A DNA stretch of 64,000 nt. Origin: Dyella silvae (GTDB lineage: Bacteria; Pseudomonadota; Gammaproteobacteria; Xanthomonadales; Rhodanobacteraceae). The stretch covers positions 124,001 through 188,000 of the forward strand of contig NZ_JAPJBQ010000007.1 in NCBI RefSeq assembly GCF_026421305.1. The letters are read 5' to 3'. Made by a program: the position numbers and the translations under genes. This document shows positions 38,801 to 48,715 of this stretch, piece after piece (within the stretch, counting starts at the first letter, position 1; every line of letters begins with the position of its first letter). The notes below the pieces were generated by a model. The model worked only from the letters and a program-made list of their open reading frames with translations, did not search any database and was not told the origin of the DNA.

Positions 38801-40741
38801 TTATTTGATGAGTCGTTCGTCGACAAGGTTCTTCACCACGCCAGGGTCGGCCAGTGTCGAAATGTCGCCCAGCTGGTCCGTGGCGTTCTCGCCGATCTTG
38901 CGCAGGATGCGGCGCATGATCTTGCCTGAGCGCGTCTTAGGCAAACCCGGCGCCCACTGCAGATAATCCGGTGTGGCGATGGGGCCAATTTCCTTGCGCA
39001 CCCATGCGATCAGTTCCTTGCGCAATTCGTCGCTGCCCGTTTCGCCCGCCACCAGGGTCACATAGGCATAGATGCCCTGGCCCTTGATCTCGTGTGGACA
39101 ACCCACGACGGCGGCTTCCGCGACCTTTGGGTGTGCCACCAGCGCACTTTCGACTTCGGCCGTGCCGATGCGGTGGCCGCTGACGTTGATCACATCGTCG
39201 ACGCGGCCGGTGATCCAGTAGTAGCCATCGTCATCGCGGCGCACGCCGTCGCCGGTGAAGTAGTTGCCCGGATAGGCGCTGAAATACGTATCGATAAAAC
39301 GCTGGTGGTCGCCATACACCGTGCGCATCTGGCCCGGCCACGAGTCGGTGATCACCAGGTTGCCTTCGGTCGCACCCTGCAGCACGTTGCCGCCGGCATC
39401 GACCACCGCCGGCGTGATGCCGAAGAAAGGCTTGGTTGCCGAGCCAGGCTTGGTATCGATGGCGCCTGCCAGCGGGGTAATCAGAATGCCGCCCGTTTCG
39501 GTCTGCCACCACGTATCCACAATCGGGCAACGCTCGTCGCCCACCACGCGGTAGTACCACTCCCAGGCTTCCGGGTTGATCGGCTCGCCCACCGAGCCAA
39601 GCAGACGCAGCGAGGCGCGCGACGCCTTTTTCACCGGACCTTCACCCTCGCGCATCAACGCGCGGATCGCGGTGGGCGCGGTATAGAAGAGCGTGACCTT
39701 GTGCTTGTCCACCACGTTCCAGAAGCGGCTGGTGTCGGGGTAGTTGGGCACGCCGTCGAACATCACCGTGGTGGCACCGTTGGCGAGCGGGCCGTAGACC
39801 ACGTAGCTGTGGCCGGTGACCCAGCCCACGTCGGCAGTACACCAGTACACATCATCCTCACGCAGGTCGAACACCAGTTCATGTGTGTAGCTGGCGAACA
39901 CGAGATAACCGCCCGAGGTGTGCAGCACGCCTTTCGGCTTGCCGGTGGAACCCGACGTGTAAAGGATGAACAGCGGGTGCTCAGCGTCCACCGGGGTCGG
40001 CGGGCAGTCAGCCGATTGGCCGTCCATCAGCGTGTGGTAGTAGCGGTCACGCGGCGATTGCATCGGCACGGCACTGCCAGTGCGGCGCACCACGATCACG
40101 GTTTCCACGCTGTTGGTGCCGGGGCGCTCCAGTGCGGCGTCGACATTGGTCTTGAGCGGAATCTTCTTGCCACCGCGCGTGCCCTCGTCGGCCGTGATCA
40201 CCACCTTGGCGGTGGAGTCGGCGATGCGGCCGGCCAGCGAATCGGGCGAGAAACCGCCAAACACCACCGAGTGAATGGCACCGATGCGCGCGCAGGCCAG
40301 CATGGCCACGGCAGCCTCCGGGATCATCGGCAGATAGACCGCCACGCGATCGCCCTTGCTGACGCCAAGATGCTTCAGCGTGTTGGCGAACTTGCACACC
40401 TCGGCGTGCAATTCCTTATAGGTGATGTGGCGCGAATCGTTGGGGTCGTCGCCCTCGAAGACGATTGCGGTCTTGTCGCCCCGCGTGGCGAGGTGGCGGT
40501 CCAGGCAGTTGGCCGAGACATTCAGCTCACCGTCCTCGTACCAGCGGATGTGCAGGTTGTGGGGATCGAAGGAGACGTTCTTGATCTTGGTTGGTGCTTT
40601 GGTCCACTGCAGGCGCTGGCCCACCTTGCCCCAAAAGCCCGCCGGATCGTTCACCGATTCGGCATAAAGCCGCTCGTAGTCATCCTTCTTGATGCGGGCA
40701 TTAGCGGCGAACTCGGGCTTGACGGGGTAGAGCTTGGTCAT
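38801..40741 (-). CDS. acs: Acetate--CoA ligase
   Basis: 646 residues from the ATG at 40741 (AGGAGC seven bases upstream). Makes acetyl-CoA from acetate, ATP and CoA. P-loop-like [20 protein letters not shown], the YWITGRVDD hinge region, and the C-terminal catalytic Lys in TRSGKIMRR, the usual site of regulatory acetylation, are all present. Divergent from the DcaP-like porin with 217 bp between, which contain an inverted repeat suited to the CrbR regulator encoded downstream. Confidence 0.98.
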   Translation of the reverse strand: MTKLYPVKPEFAANARIKKDDYERLYAESVNDPAGFWGKVGQRLQWTKAPTKIKNVSFDPHNLHIRWYEDGELNVSANCLDRHLATRGDKTAIVFEGDDPNDSRHITYKELHAEVCKFANTLKHLGVSKGDRVAVYLPMIPEAAVAMLACARIGAIHSVVFGGFSPDSLAGRIADSTAKVVITADEGTRGGKKIPLKTNVDAALERPGTNSVETVIVVRRTGSAVPMQSPRDRYYHTLMDGQSADCPPTPVDAEHPLFILYTSGSTGKPKGVLHTSGGYLVFASYTHELVFDLREDDVYWCTADVGWVTGHSYVVYGPLANGATTVMFDGVPNYPDTSRFWNVVDKHKVTLFYTAPTAIRALMREGEGPVKKASRASLRLLGSVGEPINPEAWEWYYRVVGDERCPIVDTWWQTETGGILITPLAGAIDTKPGSATKPFFGITPAVVDAGGNVLQGATEGNLVITDSWPGQMRTVYGDHQRFIDTYFSAYPGNYFTGDGVRRDDDGYYWITGRVDDVINVSGHRIGTAEVESALVAHPKVAEAAVVGCPHEIKGQGIYAYVTLVAGETGSDELRKELIAWVRKEIGPIATPDYLQWAPGLPKTRSGKIMRRILRKIGENATDQLGDISTLADPGVVKNLVDERLIK

Positions 40742-40872
40742 CGTAGGGCTCCTGCGGCCGGGCCTCCCCCTGCCGCCTCTATCGGTGGACGCCACACAGC
40801 ACCGTTGCTATGCAGCAAGCCTCGAGTGTAGCGGCTGGCCGGTGATCGGTACGTTTCGGCTTGCTTTCGACT

Positions 40873-40891
40873 TTGGTCGAGGTTCGACCAA
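40873..40891. promoter_or_regulatory. Candidate regulator site between acs and porin
   Basis: TTGGTCGA-GGT-TCGACCAA is a perfect 8+3+8 inverted repeat, 132 bp before acs and 68 bp before the porin start. The size suits a dimeric LuxR/NarL-type regulator such as CrbR. No direct evidence of binding. Confidence 0.5.
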
Positions 40892-40958
40892 TGGGGAATA
40901 GGCGGCTGCGTTGCAGCATGGACATGCTCGACCTGTCATCGACCTGGGGAGGCACGTT

Positions 40959-42461
40959 ATGACAGCACCTACGACTGCACGACGCCCTGCCTTGCTGGCT
41001 CTCGGCATAGCCTGCGCGCTGAGCCTGCCACTTGGCGCCCACGCGCAAAGCACGACGAAAAGCAGCAAGAGCACCACACGCGAACAACAGCTTGAGAAGC
41101 GGGTGAACCAGCTGGAGTCGGAGCTGGCCGAACTGAAGGCCATGATCCAGGAGCAGAAGGCCGCTACCACTCAAGCCGCGCAGACTGCACAGCAGGCGCA
41201 GGTCACGGCCGTGCAGGCGCAGTCCACTGCTCAGGCGACATCGACCAAGGTGGAAGCAGCGCCCAAGCCGCAGTTCACCACGGCGCCGGGCCTTTCGGTG
41301 GCGTTCCATGGCTTCATCAGCGCCAGCGGCTTTGGTCAGGACAAGACCTTCATCAACTATGGCAATGGCCAGAACGCCATGGTGGTGGCACCGACCACGC
41401 CGGCCAACAAGGCGAATGGCTATGACGGTTCGCTCAGCGGCTTCGATGTACGCAATACACGCTTCTGGCTGGACGTTACGGGTGCGAAGTTCAACGAGGA
41501 CTGGAGCGGCGGTGGCCGTATCGAGATGGACTTCTTCGGCGGCAACAACGGCACGGGCGCTTATGCGCAGCAGCAGCCCATCCCGCGCCTGCGTCAGGCC
41601 TACATGGACATTATCAATCCGAACAGCGGGAGCACCATCCGCATCGGACAGGAGTGGGATCTGATGTTCCCACTGGATAACACGCCGACTTCGTTGTCAC
41701 ACATCGCTTTCCCGCTCGGTTACGGTACCGGCTTCATCGGCTGGCGCTTCCCGGGCGTGATCTGGATGCAGGATCTCAACCACGGGTCGGACGGGATCAA
41801 GTGGCGCCTGGATATGGCCGTGATGGAGGGCAACTGGAGCGGCCCGCAGAACGAGGCAGGCAACGCCAACGTCAACTACCTCAATGCGGGTGCCGCCAAC
41901 TTCCGGCCGCAAGTGGAAGCGCGTATCCGCGCACAGGGCAGCGACTGGCTGGCTTACTTCGCGGCGCATTATTCAGAGATCAAGGTCGCCGGCGTAGGCG
42001 ACATCAATAAAAAGCCGCTGGAGAACACGCTCGACAGTGTGGGCTATGAGTTGGGCGGGCAGTGGAAGCCAGGCGCATGGACCCTCAAGGGCCTGATCTA
42101 CGGCGGCAAGGCCCTGGGCGAGATCTTCGGCGCCATGTCGCAATTCGGCGACATCAACGAGTCGGGCGGCTTCGTGCAGGTGAGCTACAACTTCACCCCG
42201 AAGTGGAGTGTCAACGGCTTCTTCTCGGCATCGCGGCCGAACAACGACGACGTCGTGCGCTGGACCACCACCGGTCCGGCGGCGGGTACGGCACTGTTGC
42301 GCAACAACCTCTCGGCCCTCAGCGTGCAGTACGCCTCAGGCAACTACGAGCTGGGCGTGGAGTGGCTATACGACAAAGTGCGCTGGCAGCTGGGCTCGGA
42401 AGGCCAGCGCCAGTTCACTTCAGGCAACCAGGTCAGTGTCAGCGGCCTGTATCGATTCTGA
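40959..42461 (+). CDS. DcaP-like outer-membrane porin
   Basis: 500 residues; GGGAGG precedes the ATG at 40959. A signal peptide (about 1-29, ending AHA) is followed by a coiled coil (REQQLEKRVNQLESELAELK) and a beta-barrel of alternating aromatic strands that ends in YRF, the outer-membrane C-terminal signature. The coiled-coil-plus-barrel layout is that of DcaP trimeric channels for dicarboxylates and similar anions. The divergent acs and following transporter suggest uptake of short carboxylates, which is inferred. Confidence 0.85.
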   Translation: MTAPTTARRPALLALGIACALSLPLGAHAQSTTKSSKSTTREQQLEKRVNQLESELAELKAMIQEQKAATTQAAQTAQQAQVTAVQAQSTAQATSTKVEAAPKPQFTTAPGLSVAFHGFISASGFGQDKTFINYGNGQNAMVVAPTTPANKANGYDGSLSGFDVRNTRFWLDVTGAKFNEDWSGGGRIEMDFFGGNNGTGAYAQQQPIPRLRQAYMDIINPNSGSTIRIGQEWDLMFPLDNTPTSLSHIAFPLGYGTGFIGWRFPGVIWMQDLNHGSDGIKWRLDMAVMEGNWSGPQNEAGNANVNYLNAGAANFRPQVEARIRAQGSDWLAYFAAHYSEIKVAGVGDINKKPLENTLDSVGYELGGQWKPGAWTLKGLIYGGKALGEIFGAMSQFGDINESGGFVQVSYNFTPKWSVNGFFSASRPNNDDVVRWTTTGPAAGTALLRNNLSALSVQYASGNYELGVEWLYDKVRWQLGSEGQRQFTSGNQVSVSGLYRF

Positions 42462-42638
42462 GTATCCCGACGGCGGCGCAGGACGCGCCGCCGCCTGACC
42501 GGTCGGGGCAAGGCCGAAGGAATTGCCAGGCTCCGGCAACGCAGAGAACAGAAGGGCGGCGCGACCGCTCCAGCGGCGTGCACCCGATATTCCTGACTCA
42601 TCGTCCCGACCGGACTGTTCACCATCGAGGGCTACATC
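42462..42638 (+). promoter_or_regulatory. Porin-transporter gap with a GC hairpin
   Basis: GGCGGCGC-AGGA-CGCGCCGCC just after the porin stop can form a strong hairpin but has no T-run. Rest of the gap is featureless. It may protect or attenuate the message into the transporter gene. Confidence 0.3.
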
Positions 42639-44297
42639 ATGGCTACGACCGCAGTCGACATGCGCGGATCGCTCAACACCGGCCACCGCCGCGTCATTCT
42701 GGCTTCCAGCCTGGGTACGGTATTTGAGTGGTACGACTTTTACCTTTATGGCTCGCTCGCTGCGCTGATCGGCAAACACTTCTTCAGCGGGCTCAACGAA
42801 ACAAGTCAGTTCATCTTTGCCCTGCTGGCGTTTGCCGCAGGTTTCGCCGTGCGTCCGTTCGGCGCCATCGTGTTTGGCCGTCTGGGCGACATGATCGGAC
42901 GCAAGTACACGTTCCTCATCACCATCGTCATCATGGGCCTGTCGACTTTCTTCGTCGGCGTGTTGCCCGGCTACGAAACCATCGGCGTCGCCGCGCCCGT
43001 CATCCTGATCGCCCTTCGACTGCTGCAAGGTCTCGCACTGGGCGGCGAGTATGGTGGCGCCGCCACGTATGTGGCCGAACATGCTCCGGATGGCAAGCGT
43101 GGCCTTTACACGAGCTTTATCCAGATCACCGCCACGTTCGGACTGTTCCTTTCGCTGCTGGTGATTCTTGGCACACGCCTGAGCGTCGGTGATGCCAAGT
43201 TCGACAGCTGGTGGTGGCGCTTCCCGTTCCTGGTGTCGTCGCTGCTGCTGGCGGTGTCGGTCTACATCCGCCTGCAACTCTCCGAGTCGCCGGTATTCCA
43301 GAAGATGAAAGCGGAGGGCAAGCACTCCAAGGCGCCGCTTACCGAGGCGTTTGGTCAGTGGAAGAATCTCAAACTGGTGATTCTCGCGCTGCTCGGTGCA
43401 ACGGCCGGTCAGGCTGTGGTGTGGTACACGGGCCAGTTCTATGCGTTGTACTTCCTTACCCAGAGCCTGAAGATCGACGGCACTACCGCTAACCTGCTGA
43501 TCGCTGCCGCGCTCGCCATTGCAACGCCGTTCTTCGTGCTGTTTGGATGGCTGTCTGATCGCATAGGGCGCAAGAGCATTGTGTTGACCGGATGCCTGCT
43601 GGCCGCACTGACCTATTTCCCCATCTTCAAAGGCATCACCCACTTCGGCAATCCCGCCATCGAAGCGGCGGCGGCGACAGCGCCTGTCAAAGTGGTCGCG
43701 GACCCCAACGCCTGCAGCTTCCAGTTCGATCCCGTGGGCAAGACCAAATTCACCAGTTCGTGCGACGTCGCCAAGAGCGCCCTGGCCAAGAAAGGCATTC
43801 CGTATACCAATGTCACCGCAGAGCGCGGCGCTGTTGCCCAAGTGAAAATCGGCGACCGTGACATTGCTTCGTTCGAAGGTGGCGCGCTGGACAGCAAGGG
43901 GTTTGCGGATCAGAGCAAAGCCTTCGGTACGGAACTCGGCGCAGCGCTCAAGGCCGCAGGCTATCCGGAGAAAGCCGATCCCGCGCAGCGCAACGATGTA
44001 ATGCTGATCGTTCTGCTCAGCATCCTGGTGTTCTACGTCACCATGGTGTACGGACCGATTGCGGCATGGCTGGTGGAAATGTTCCCCACCCGCATCCGTT
44101 ATACCTCGATGAGCCTCCCGTACCACATCGGCAACGGCTGGTTCGGTGGCTTCGTACCGACCATCGGCTTCATGCTGGTGGCCTGGAAGGGCGATATCTA
44201 CTACGGCTTGTGGTATCCCATCATCGTGGCGATCGGAACGTTTTTCATCGGTCTGCTGTTCCTGCGCGAAACCAAGGATGTGGATATCCGCCAATGA
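42639..44297 (+). CDS. MHS-family MFS transporter
   Basis: 552 residues, 12 predicted helices. VFEWYDFYLYG and GRLGDMIGRKYT (MFS motif A) and the RLLQGLALGGEYGGAATYVAE segment place it in the metabolite:H+ symporter group (ShiA, ProP, KgtP relatives). A roughly 115-residue insertion between helices 8 and 9, with two cysteines 14 residues apart (ACSF..TSSC), makes it about 110 residues longer than ProP-type members. Probably imports a carboxylate in concert with the preceding porin; substrate not determinable. 177 bp separate it from the porin. Confidence 0.88.
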   Translation: MATTAVDMRGSLNTGHRRVILASSLGTVFEWYDFYLYGSLAALIGKHFFSGLNETSQFIFALLAFAAGFAVRPFGAIVFGRLGDMIGRKYTFLITIVIMGLSTFFVGVLPGYETIGVAAPVILIALRLLQGLALGGEYGGAATYVAEHAPDGKRGLYTSFIQITATFGLFLSLLVILGTRLSVGDAKFDSWWWRFPFLVSSLLLAVSVYIRLQLSESPVFQKMKAEGKHSKAPLTEAFGQWKNLKLVILALLGATAGQAVVWYTGQFYALYFLTQSLKIDGTTANLLIAAALAIATPFFVLFGWLSDRIGRKSIVLTGCLLAALTYFPIFKGITHFGNPAIEAAAATAPVKVVADPNACSFQFDPVGKTKFTSSCDVAKSALAKKGIPYTNVTAERGAVAQVKIGDRDIASFEGGALDSKGFADQSKAFGTELGAALKAAGYPEKADPAQRNDVMLIVLLSILVFYVTMVYGPIAAWLVEMFPTRIRYTSMSLPYHIGNGWFGGFVPTIGFMLVAWKGDIYYGLWYPIIVAIGTFFIGLLFLRETKDVDIRQ

Positions 44298-44395
44298 TCC
44301 TTGCTCGACGGCCATGACAAGAGCGCGGCGGGTAACCGTCGCGCTCTTTCGTTGTGGCGCTAAGATGCTCCCTTAAGACACGCAACGGGAGCGGC

Positions 44396-46612
44396 ATGTC
44401 GAACGGCGTACCAGGAAGGCACAGGCGCAAACCCACCATCCGTCGCCGCTGGCGGCGCATGCTCGGGTGGACCGCGCTGCTGCTGGATCACCTGAAGCCG
44501 GTGCGCGTGACGCTGCTGGTGCTGGCAGCGGCCATCATCGCGGCCATTGCCGTGGATCAGGCCGCCGAACTGTTTGTGATTGCGCTGTGGACAGATCCCA
44601 GCGGAGCGCGTTACGTCGCCTTGCTGCTGACCAGCGCACTGGCCGGACTTGCGATGTGGCATGGCGCGCGCAACGCCTACCGCCTGCGCTACCCGCGCTG
44701 GCCCGCGCTGCAGGATCCGCGGGCGGCTGCGCTACGCGATTGGTTGCCTCGTATTCTCGGCGCATCCGTTCCGCTGTTGGTGTGTCTTGGCTACGTGCTG
44801 GCGCTGGTCAAGCTGCCGATGGGTCCTTGCGGGCCAAGCGATCAGTGCGTACAGCGAAACTGGCGCGCCTTCGGTCTGCTGGCCGAATCGCTCTTGCTCA
44901 TCGTGTTCTTCATCACGCGGCGGTACATGTGGCGCGCGATGTCGCGATACATGCCAGCGATATCGTTACCCACACGCTTTCCTTCCGACGCCAGGCGCGT
45001 ATGGCGCGTGCGCGAGCTGGGCCGGTGGCCGGTCGCGCTCTACATCGTGGCGGTGACACTCAACCTGCTTGCAACCGTACTCATTGGGCTTCGGCCGGAG
45101 GCATTGGATGGCATCGGTCCGCTCGCCATCCTGCTGATCTCCGCGGCGTTCCTCTGTTATAGCGGTGGCCTGCTATGCATGATCGGTGATCGCCGTGGGT
45201 TACCGCTGCTGACCATCATGCTGCTGGTCAGCGCCTCGCTGCATTGGTTGCACCTCAACGACAATCATCGGGTGCGGCAGTACCCGTCGATGAGCACACA
45301 CGAGTATGCCGTCCTGCAACCGGCGGACAATCGTCCCGCTTTTGATGCCTATCTCGATGCATGGATGGCCGATCGGTGCGCGATGCGCGACCCTTGTCCG
45401 ATAGTGTTGGTGTCAGCGGAAGGCGGTGGCATTCGAGGCGCGGCATGGACGGCGTTGGTACTGAGCCGGCTCACGGCGGCTGTCGAAGGCGGCGCCCAAC
45501 AGGGTGATCGGCCGTTGCTGGCGCGCTATCTGTTTGCCGGAAGCGGTGTTTCGGGTGGAAGTCTCGGGCTAGCCACCTATGTGAGCATGCTGTCGCAACC
45601 CGCAGCGGCGGATCCATCCGGACTGGAAACGCGCGCGCAAGCCATGCTCAGCCATGACTTTCTTGCGCCCACGTTGGCCAATGCGTTTTTTGTCGACTTT
45701 ACGCAGCGCTGGTTGCCTGGCGCATGGTTCAACGATCGCTCGCGTGCGCTGACTCGCGCGTGGGAGGCGGCTGCGCACAAACAAGGCATGGACGCCTTCG
45801 CACAACCTTTTGCCGCGCTCTATCAACACGCGGACGAGGCGCCGGCGGCGATGTTGCCGGCTCTGTTCCTCAACAGCACCACCGTCGCTGAGGGCAGGCG
45901 CTTCATCCAGCATCCCTTTCAACCCATCGCCACGCCACAACGACAACCCTGGACGGCGGGTTTCGACGGTTCGCTCTGGCTTGATCCACGCGTGCCACTG
46001 AGCGAAGTCGTACTCAACAGCGCACGCTTCACCTATGTGAGTCCTGCCGGAACACTGGAAGTGCACAGCGCCAATCCACCCGTGCCAGATCGTCTGCAGT
46101 TGGTCGATGGTGGTTACTTTGAAGACTCGGGCGCCACGACCCTGCTCGAAATCATGCGCCTCGTGCGAGCCAGAGCAGCGTCGCGCGGCCAGCGAGTCCG
46201 TTTCATCATTCTTCACATCAGCAACGATCCGCAGATGGTGGACTTTGTGGATCAGCATGATCCGCAACATCCCCTGCCGTTCTACTCCGTCATGTGTCCA
46301 CAACAACCAGGTGCAGTGAAGGACGGGATCAGTGGCGAGGCGGTTGCGCCGCTCAACGCATTGCTGGGTACGCGAAGCGCGCGCGGCGAATACGCCCGAG
46401 TGCAATTGCTGCATGCGCTGAGGAGCGACACCACCGATCCCGCTAACGGCGACATGCTGTGGCACTTCCGGTTGTGTCCCGGCAACTACCCGATACCGAT
46501 GGGCTGGACCATTTCCACGCCGGTCTTTGCAGAGCTGGACAGGCAACTGCAGCGCTACCCACTCAAAGCCATGGGCGCTACGCTGAAAACCCAACTGACG
46601 CCGGCAAAGTAA
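44396..46612 (+). CDS. Membrane-anchored patatin-like phospholipase
   Basis: 738 residues from the ATG at 44396 (GGGAG five bases upstream); an earlier in-frame ATG at 44354 lacks a site. The first ~310 residues hold about seven hydrophobic segments; the C-terminal ~400 residues form a patatin-like acyl hydrolase with oxyanion loop EGGGIRG (G343-G348), nucleophile S386 in GVSGG and catalytic D571 in DGGYFEDSGA. It would hydrolyse lipid acyl esters with a Ser-Asp dyad, at the inner membrane. No close relative with experimental function is known to me. A separate patatin lipoprotein is encoded at 53819. Confidence 0.85.
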   Translation: MSNGVPGRHRRKPTIRRRWRRMLGWTALLLDHLKPVRVTLLVLAAAIIAAIAVDQAAELFVIALWTDPSGARYVALLLTSALAGLAMWHGARNAYRLRYPRWPALQDPRAAALRDWLPRILGASVPLLVCLGYVLALVKLPMGPCGPSDQCVQRNWRAFGLLAESLLLIVFFITRRYMWRAMSRYMPAISLPTRFPSDARRVWRVRELGRWPVALYIVAVTLNLLATVLIGLRPEALDGIGPLAILLISAAFLCYSGGLLCMIGDRRGLPLLTIMLLVSASLHWLHLNDNHRVRQYPSMSTHEYAVLQPADNRPAFDAYLDAWMADRCAMRDPCPIVLVSAEGGGIRGAAWTALVLSRLTAAVEGGAQQGDRPLLARYLFAGSGVSGGSLGLATYVSMLSQPAAADPSGLETRAQAMLSHDFLAPTLANAFFVDFTQRWLPGAWFNDRSRALTRAWEAAAHKQGMDAFAQPFAALYQHADEAPAAMLPALFLNSTTVAEGRRFIQHPFQPIATPQRQPWTAGFDGSLWLDPRVPLSEVVLNSARFTYVSPAGTLEVHSANPPVPDRLQLVDGGYFEDSGATTLLEIMRLVRARAASRGQRVRFIILHISNDPQMVDFVDQHDPQHPLPFYSVMCPQQPGAVKDGISGEAVAPLNALLGTRSARGEYARVQLLHALRSDTTDPANGDMLWHFRLCPGNYPIPMGWTISTPVFAELDRQLQRYPLKAMGATLKTQLTPAK

Positions 46613-46689
46613 CGCGCGATGCGCAGGGTGGGAGCGGGGACTCCTGAGGTGTCTTATCGACTGAGACATTCCGGGTGCACACTAAGCGC

Positions 46690-47781
46690 ATGTCCGATAT
46701 CCCATTGCCGCCACAGGCCCACAAGGGTCGTGGAGCCGCTTCCAATCCGCAAGGACGCTTCGAATCGATCCGTCATCACGCGGAGGATGATGGCTGGCAA
46801 AGCCTTTTGCTGGACGAGCAAGCACCACGGCCGCGGACCGAAGTGACCGAGGAACGTGCGCGCAGCGTCATCACCCGCAACGACTCGCCGGACATCCATT
46901 TCAACCAGGCGCTTAACCCCTATCGCGGTTGCGAGCACGGCTGCATTTACTGCTTTGCGCGTCCCTCGCACAGCTATCTCAATCTGTCGCCCGGGCTGGA
47001 TTTCGAAACGAAATTGCGAGCCAAGAGCAATCTCGCCGAAGTGTTGCGCCATGAACTGGCGCGGCCTGGCTACACGGTGAGCCCGATCAACATCGGCAGC
47101 AACACCGATCCGTACCAGCCCATCGAGCGCCGATGGAAGCTCACGCGAGCCGCGCTGGAAGTGCTGGCCGAATGCCATCATCCATGCACCATCGTCACCA
47201 AGAACGCCATGGTGGAGCGCGATCTCGATATTCTCGCGCCCATGGCGCGGGAGGGGCTCGTGCAGGTCTTTTTCTCGGTGAACTCGCTGGACAATCAGCT
47301 CGCCGCAAAGCTCGAACCCCGTGCCAGTGCGCCACACCGCCGCATCAAAGCCATTCGCACTTTGGCCGAAGCCGGCGTTCCCGTCGGTGTGCTGGTGGCG
47401 CCGATCATTCCCGCGCTCAACGATCGGGATATGGAAGCGGTGCTCGCGCAGGCGGCCGACGCGGGAGCACGTTGCGCGGGCTATACCACCCTGCGGCTGC
47501 CGTACGAACTGAAAGCCTTGTTCCGCGAATGGCTGGCACTGCATGTACCGCAGCGCGCCGACCACGTGATGAGCCTGGTGCAACAGATGAACGGCGGCCG
47601 CGACTACGACAGCGACTTCACCACCCGCATGCGCGGGCAGGGTGTGTTTGCCGAACTCATCCGCCGTCGTTTCGATGTGGCATGCCGCAAGCACGGCTTT
47701 GGCCGGGCACGCGAACTCCGACTGGATACCACTAAGTTCACGCCACCGCGCAAACCGTCGCCGCAAGGCCAGTTGTTCTGA
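46690..47781 (+). CDS. PA0069-family radical SAM protein
   Basis: 363 residues. The 4Fe-4S binding motif C-x3-C-x2-C is in CEHGCIYCFARPSHSY, followed by an SPL-like TIM-barrel region (VSPINIGSNTDPYQPIER, IVTKNAMVERDLDIL). Family members are related to spore photoproduct lyase and other DNA-repair-like radical SAM enzymes; reaction unknown. The ATG at 46690 was preferred to a GTG 15 bp upstream. The gene is followed by an intergenic region with a promoter for the next operon. Confidence 0.9.
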   Translation: MSDIPLPPQAHKGRGAASNPQGRFESIRHHAEDDGWQSLLLDEQAPRPRTEVTEERARSVITRNDSPDIHFNQALNPYRGCEHGCIYCFARPSHSYLNLSPGLDFETKLRAKSNLAEVLRHELARPGYTVSPINIGSNTDPYQPIERRWKLTRAALEVLAECHHPCTIVTKNAMVERDLDILAPMAREGLVQVFFSVNSLDNQLAAKLEPRASAPHRRIKAIRTLAEAGVPVGVLVAPIIPALNDRDMEAVLAQAADAGARCAGYTTLRLPYELKALFREWLALHVPQRADHVMSLVQQMNGGRDYDSDFTTRMRGQGVFAELIRRRFDVACRKHGFGRARELRLDTTKFTPPRKPSPQGQLF

Positions 47782-47784
47782 CGC

Positions 47785-47892
47785 TTACCAGACGATTCGC
47801 ACACCCAGGCGTTCGCCAACGCCGATCATGTGGCGGTAATCGATCGAGCCAAACCGACCTGCCCGGTCGCTGATCTGGCCGGACACGCCCGT
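47785..47892 (-). pseudogene. Possible 3' remnant of a beta-barrel gene
   Basis: A 35-codon in-frame tail ends in TAA at 47785 and reads GQISDRAGRFGSIDYRHMIG, then VGERLGVRIVW. Alternating polar/hydrophobic pattern and aromatic end suggest the last strands of an outer-membrane barrel; a TAG stop closes the frame upstream at about 47893. Very short, so chance is a real alternative. Confidence 0.2.
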
Positions 47893-47943
47893 CTACGGGG
47901 CGCATGGTTTGCATTTGAAGGTTCCCCGATGCCTGACCTCTTG

Positions 47944-47979
47944 AAAGGCATTGATGGGAGGCCTTTACACATAGATATA
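47944..47979 (+). promoter_or_regulatory. Candidate promoter and operator of the SufR-like operon
   Basis: TTGATG (47951-47956) and GATATA (47974-47979) with 17 bp between resemble a weak sigma-70 promoter; an inverted repeat AAAGGC-N11-GCCTTT (47944-47966) overlaps it. It is 68 bp before the periplasmic-protein start. Speculative. Confidence 0.3.
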
Positions 47980-48046
47980 TTGCGCGAAAATGGGACGCGC
48001 TCAGACTGTCCGGAGTCGCCTTTTGCGACCTTACCGGAGGTGTTCC

Positions 48047-48712
48047 ATGAAGACGAAAACATGGTTGTTCAGGGTAGCGGGCGTGTGCTTCGCCGCGACG
48101 GGTCTGGTGTCAGTCGCTGCGATGGCGCACGACATGACGGCGATGGCCGCAGCGGCGCCCGACGCCGCATCCGTCGCAGCGCCCAAGCTGCATGCGGCGC
48201 TGCGTACGCTTTGGCTGGGTCACGTAACCCACACGCGCGAATACGCCATGGCGGTGCACGCGCACGATAGCGCCAAGGCCAAAGCAGCCGAAGACGCCGT
48301 GGTGGCCAATGCCAAGCAGATCGCCGATGCCGTGGGCGGGTTCTATGGCAAGGCGGCCGGCGAGCAGACACTGAAGTTGCTGGCGGCCCATTGGGGCGGC
48401 GTGAAGGCACTGACGGATGCCACGGCGGCCAACGACAGCGCGCGCGAGCAGAAGGCCATGGCGGATCTCAACGCCAACGTGACCGATATCGCCAAGTTCT
48501 TCTCCGGCGCCAATCCCTATCTGCCGGAGAATGCCGTGCAAGGTCTGTTCGCTACGCACGTGGCGCATCACGCCAGCCAGATCCAGCAGATCATGAAGGG
48601 CGACACCAAGGACGAGCAAGCCACCTGGACGGCCATGCAGGCGCATATGAATGCCATTGCCGACGCTCTGGCCGGCGGCATTGCCAAACAGTTCCCGGAC
48701 AAGGCGAGCTGA
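48047..48712 (+). CDS. His-rich periplasmic helical protein
   Basis: 221 residues; GGAGG lies seven bases before the ATG at 48047. Signal peptide 1-28 (cleaved after MAH or MAA). The mature chain is almost all helix with conserved-looking LRTLWLGHVTHTREYAM, AHWGGVK, ANPYLPENAVQGLFATHVAH and a final IAKQFP. These elements recall a family of small helical proteins of Bacillus mislabelled acetylglutamate kinase; that is from memory. Several His residues could bind metal or heme. It is coupled to a four-Cys regulator that starts four bases after its stop. Function unknown. Confidence 0.75.
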   Translation: MKTKTWLFRVAGVCFAATGLVSVAAMAHDMTAMAAAAPDAASVAAPKLHAALRTLWLGHVTHTREYAMAVHAHDSAKAKAAEDAVVANAKQIADAVGGFYGKAAGEQTLKLLAAHWGGVKALTDATAANDSAREQKAMADLNANVTDIAKFFSGANPYLPENAVQGLFATHVAHHASQIQQIMKGDTKDEQATWTAMQAHMNAIADALAGGIAKQFPDKAS

Positions 48713-48715
48713 CCG

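Noticed and set aside
42420-44315. 631-codon minus-strand frame opposite the MHS transporter
   Set aside because: Arises from codon bias of the transporter; sequence is His/Gln/Arg-rich with no fold.
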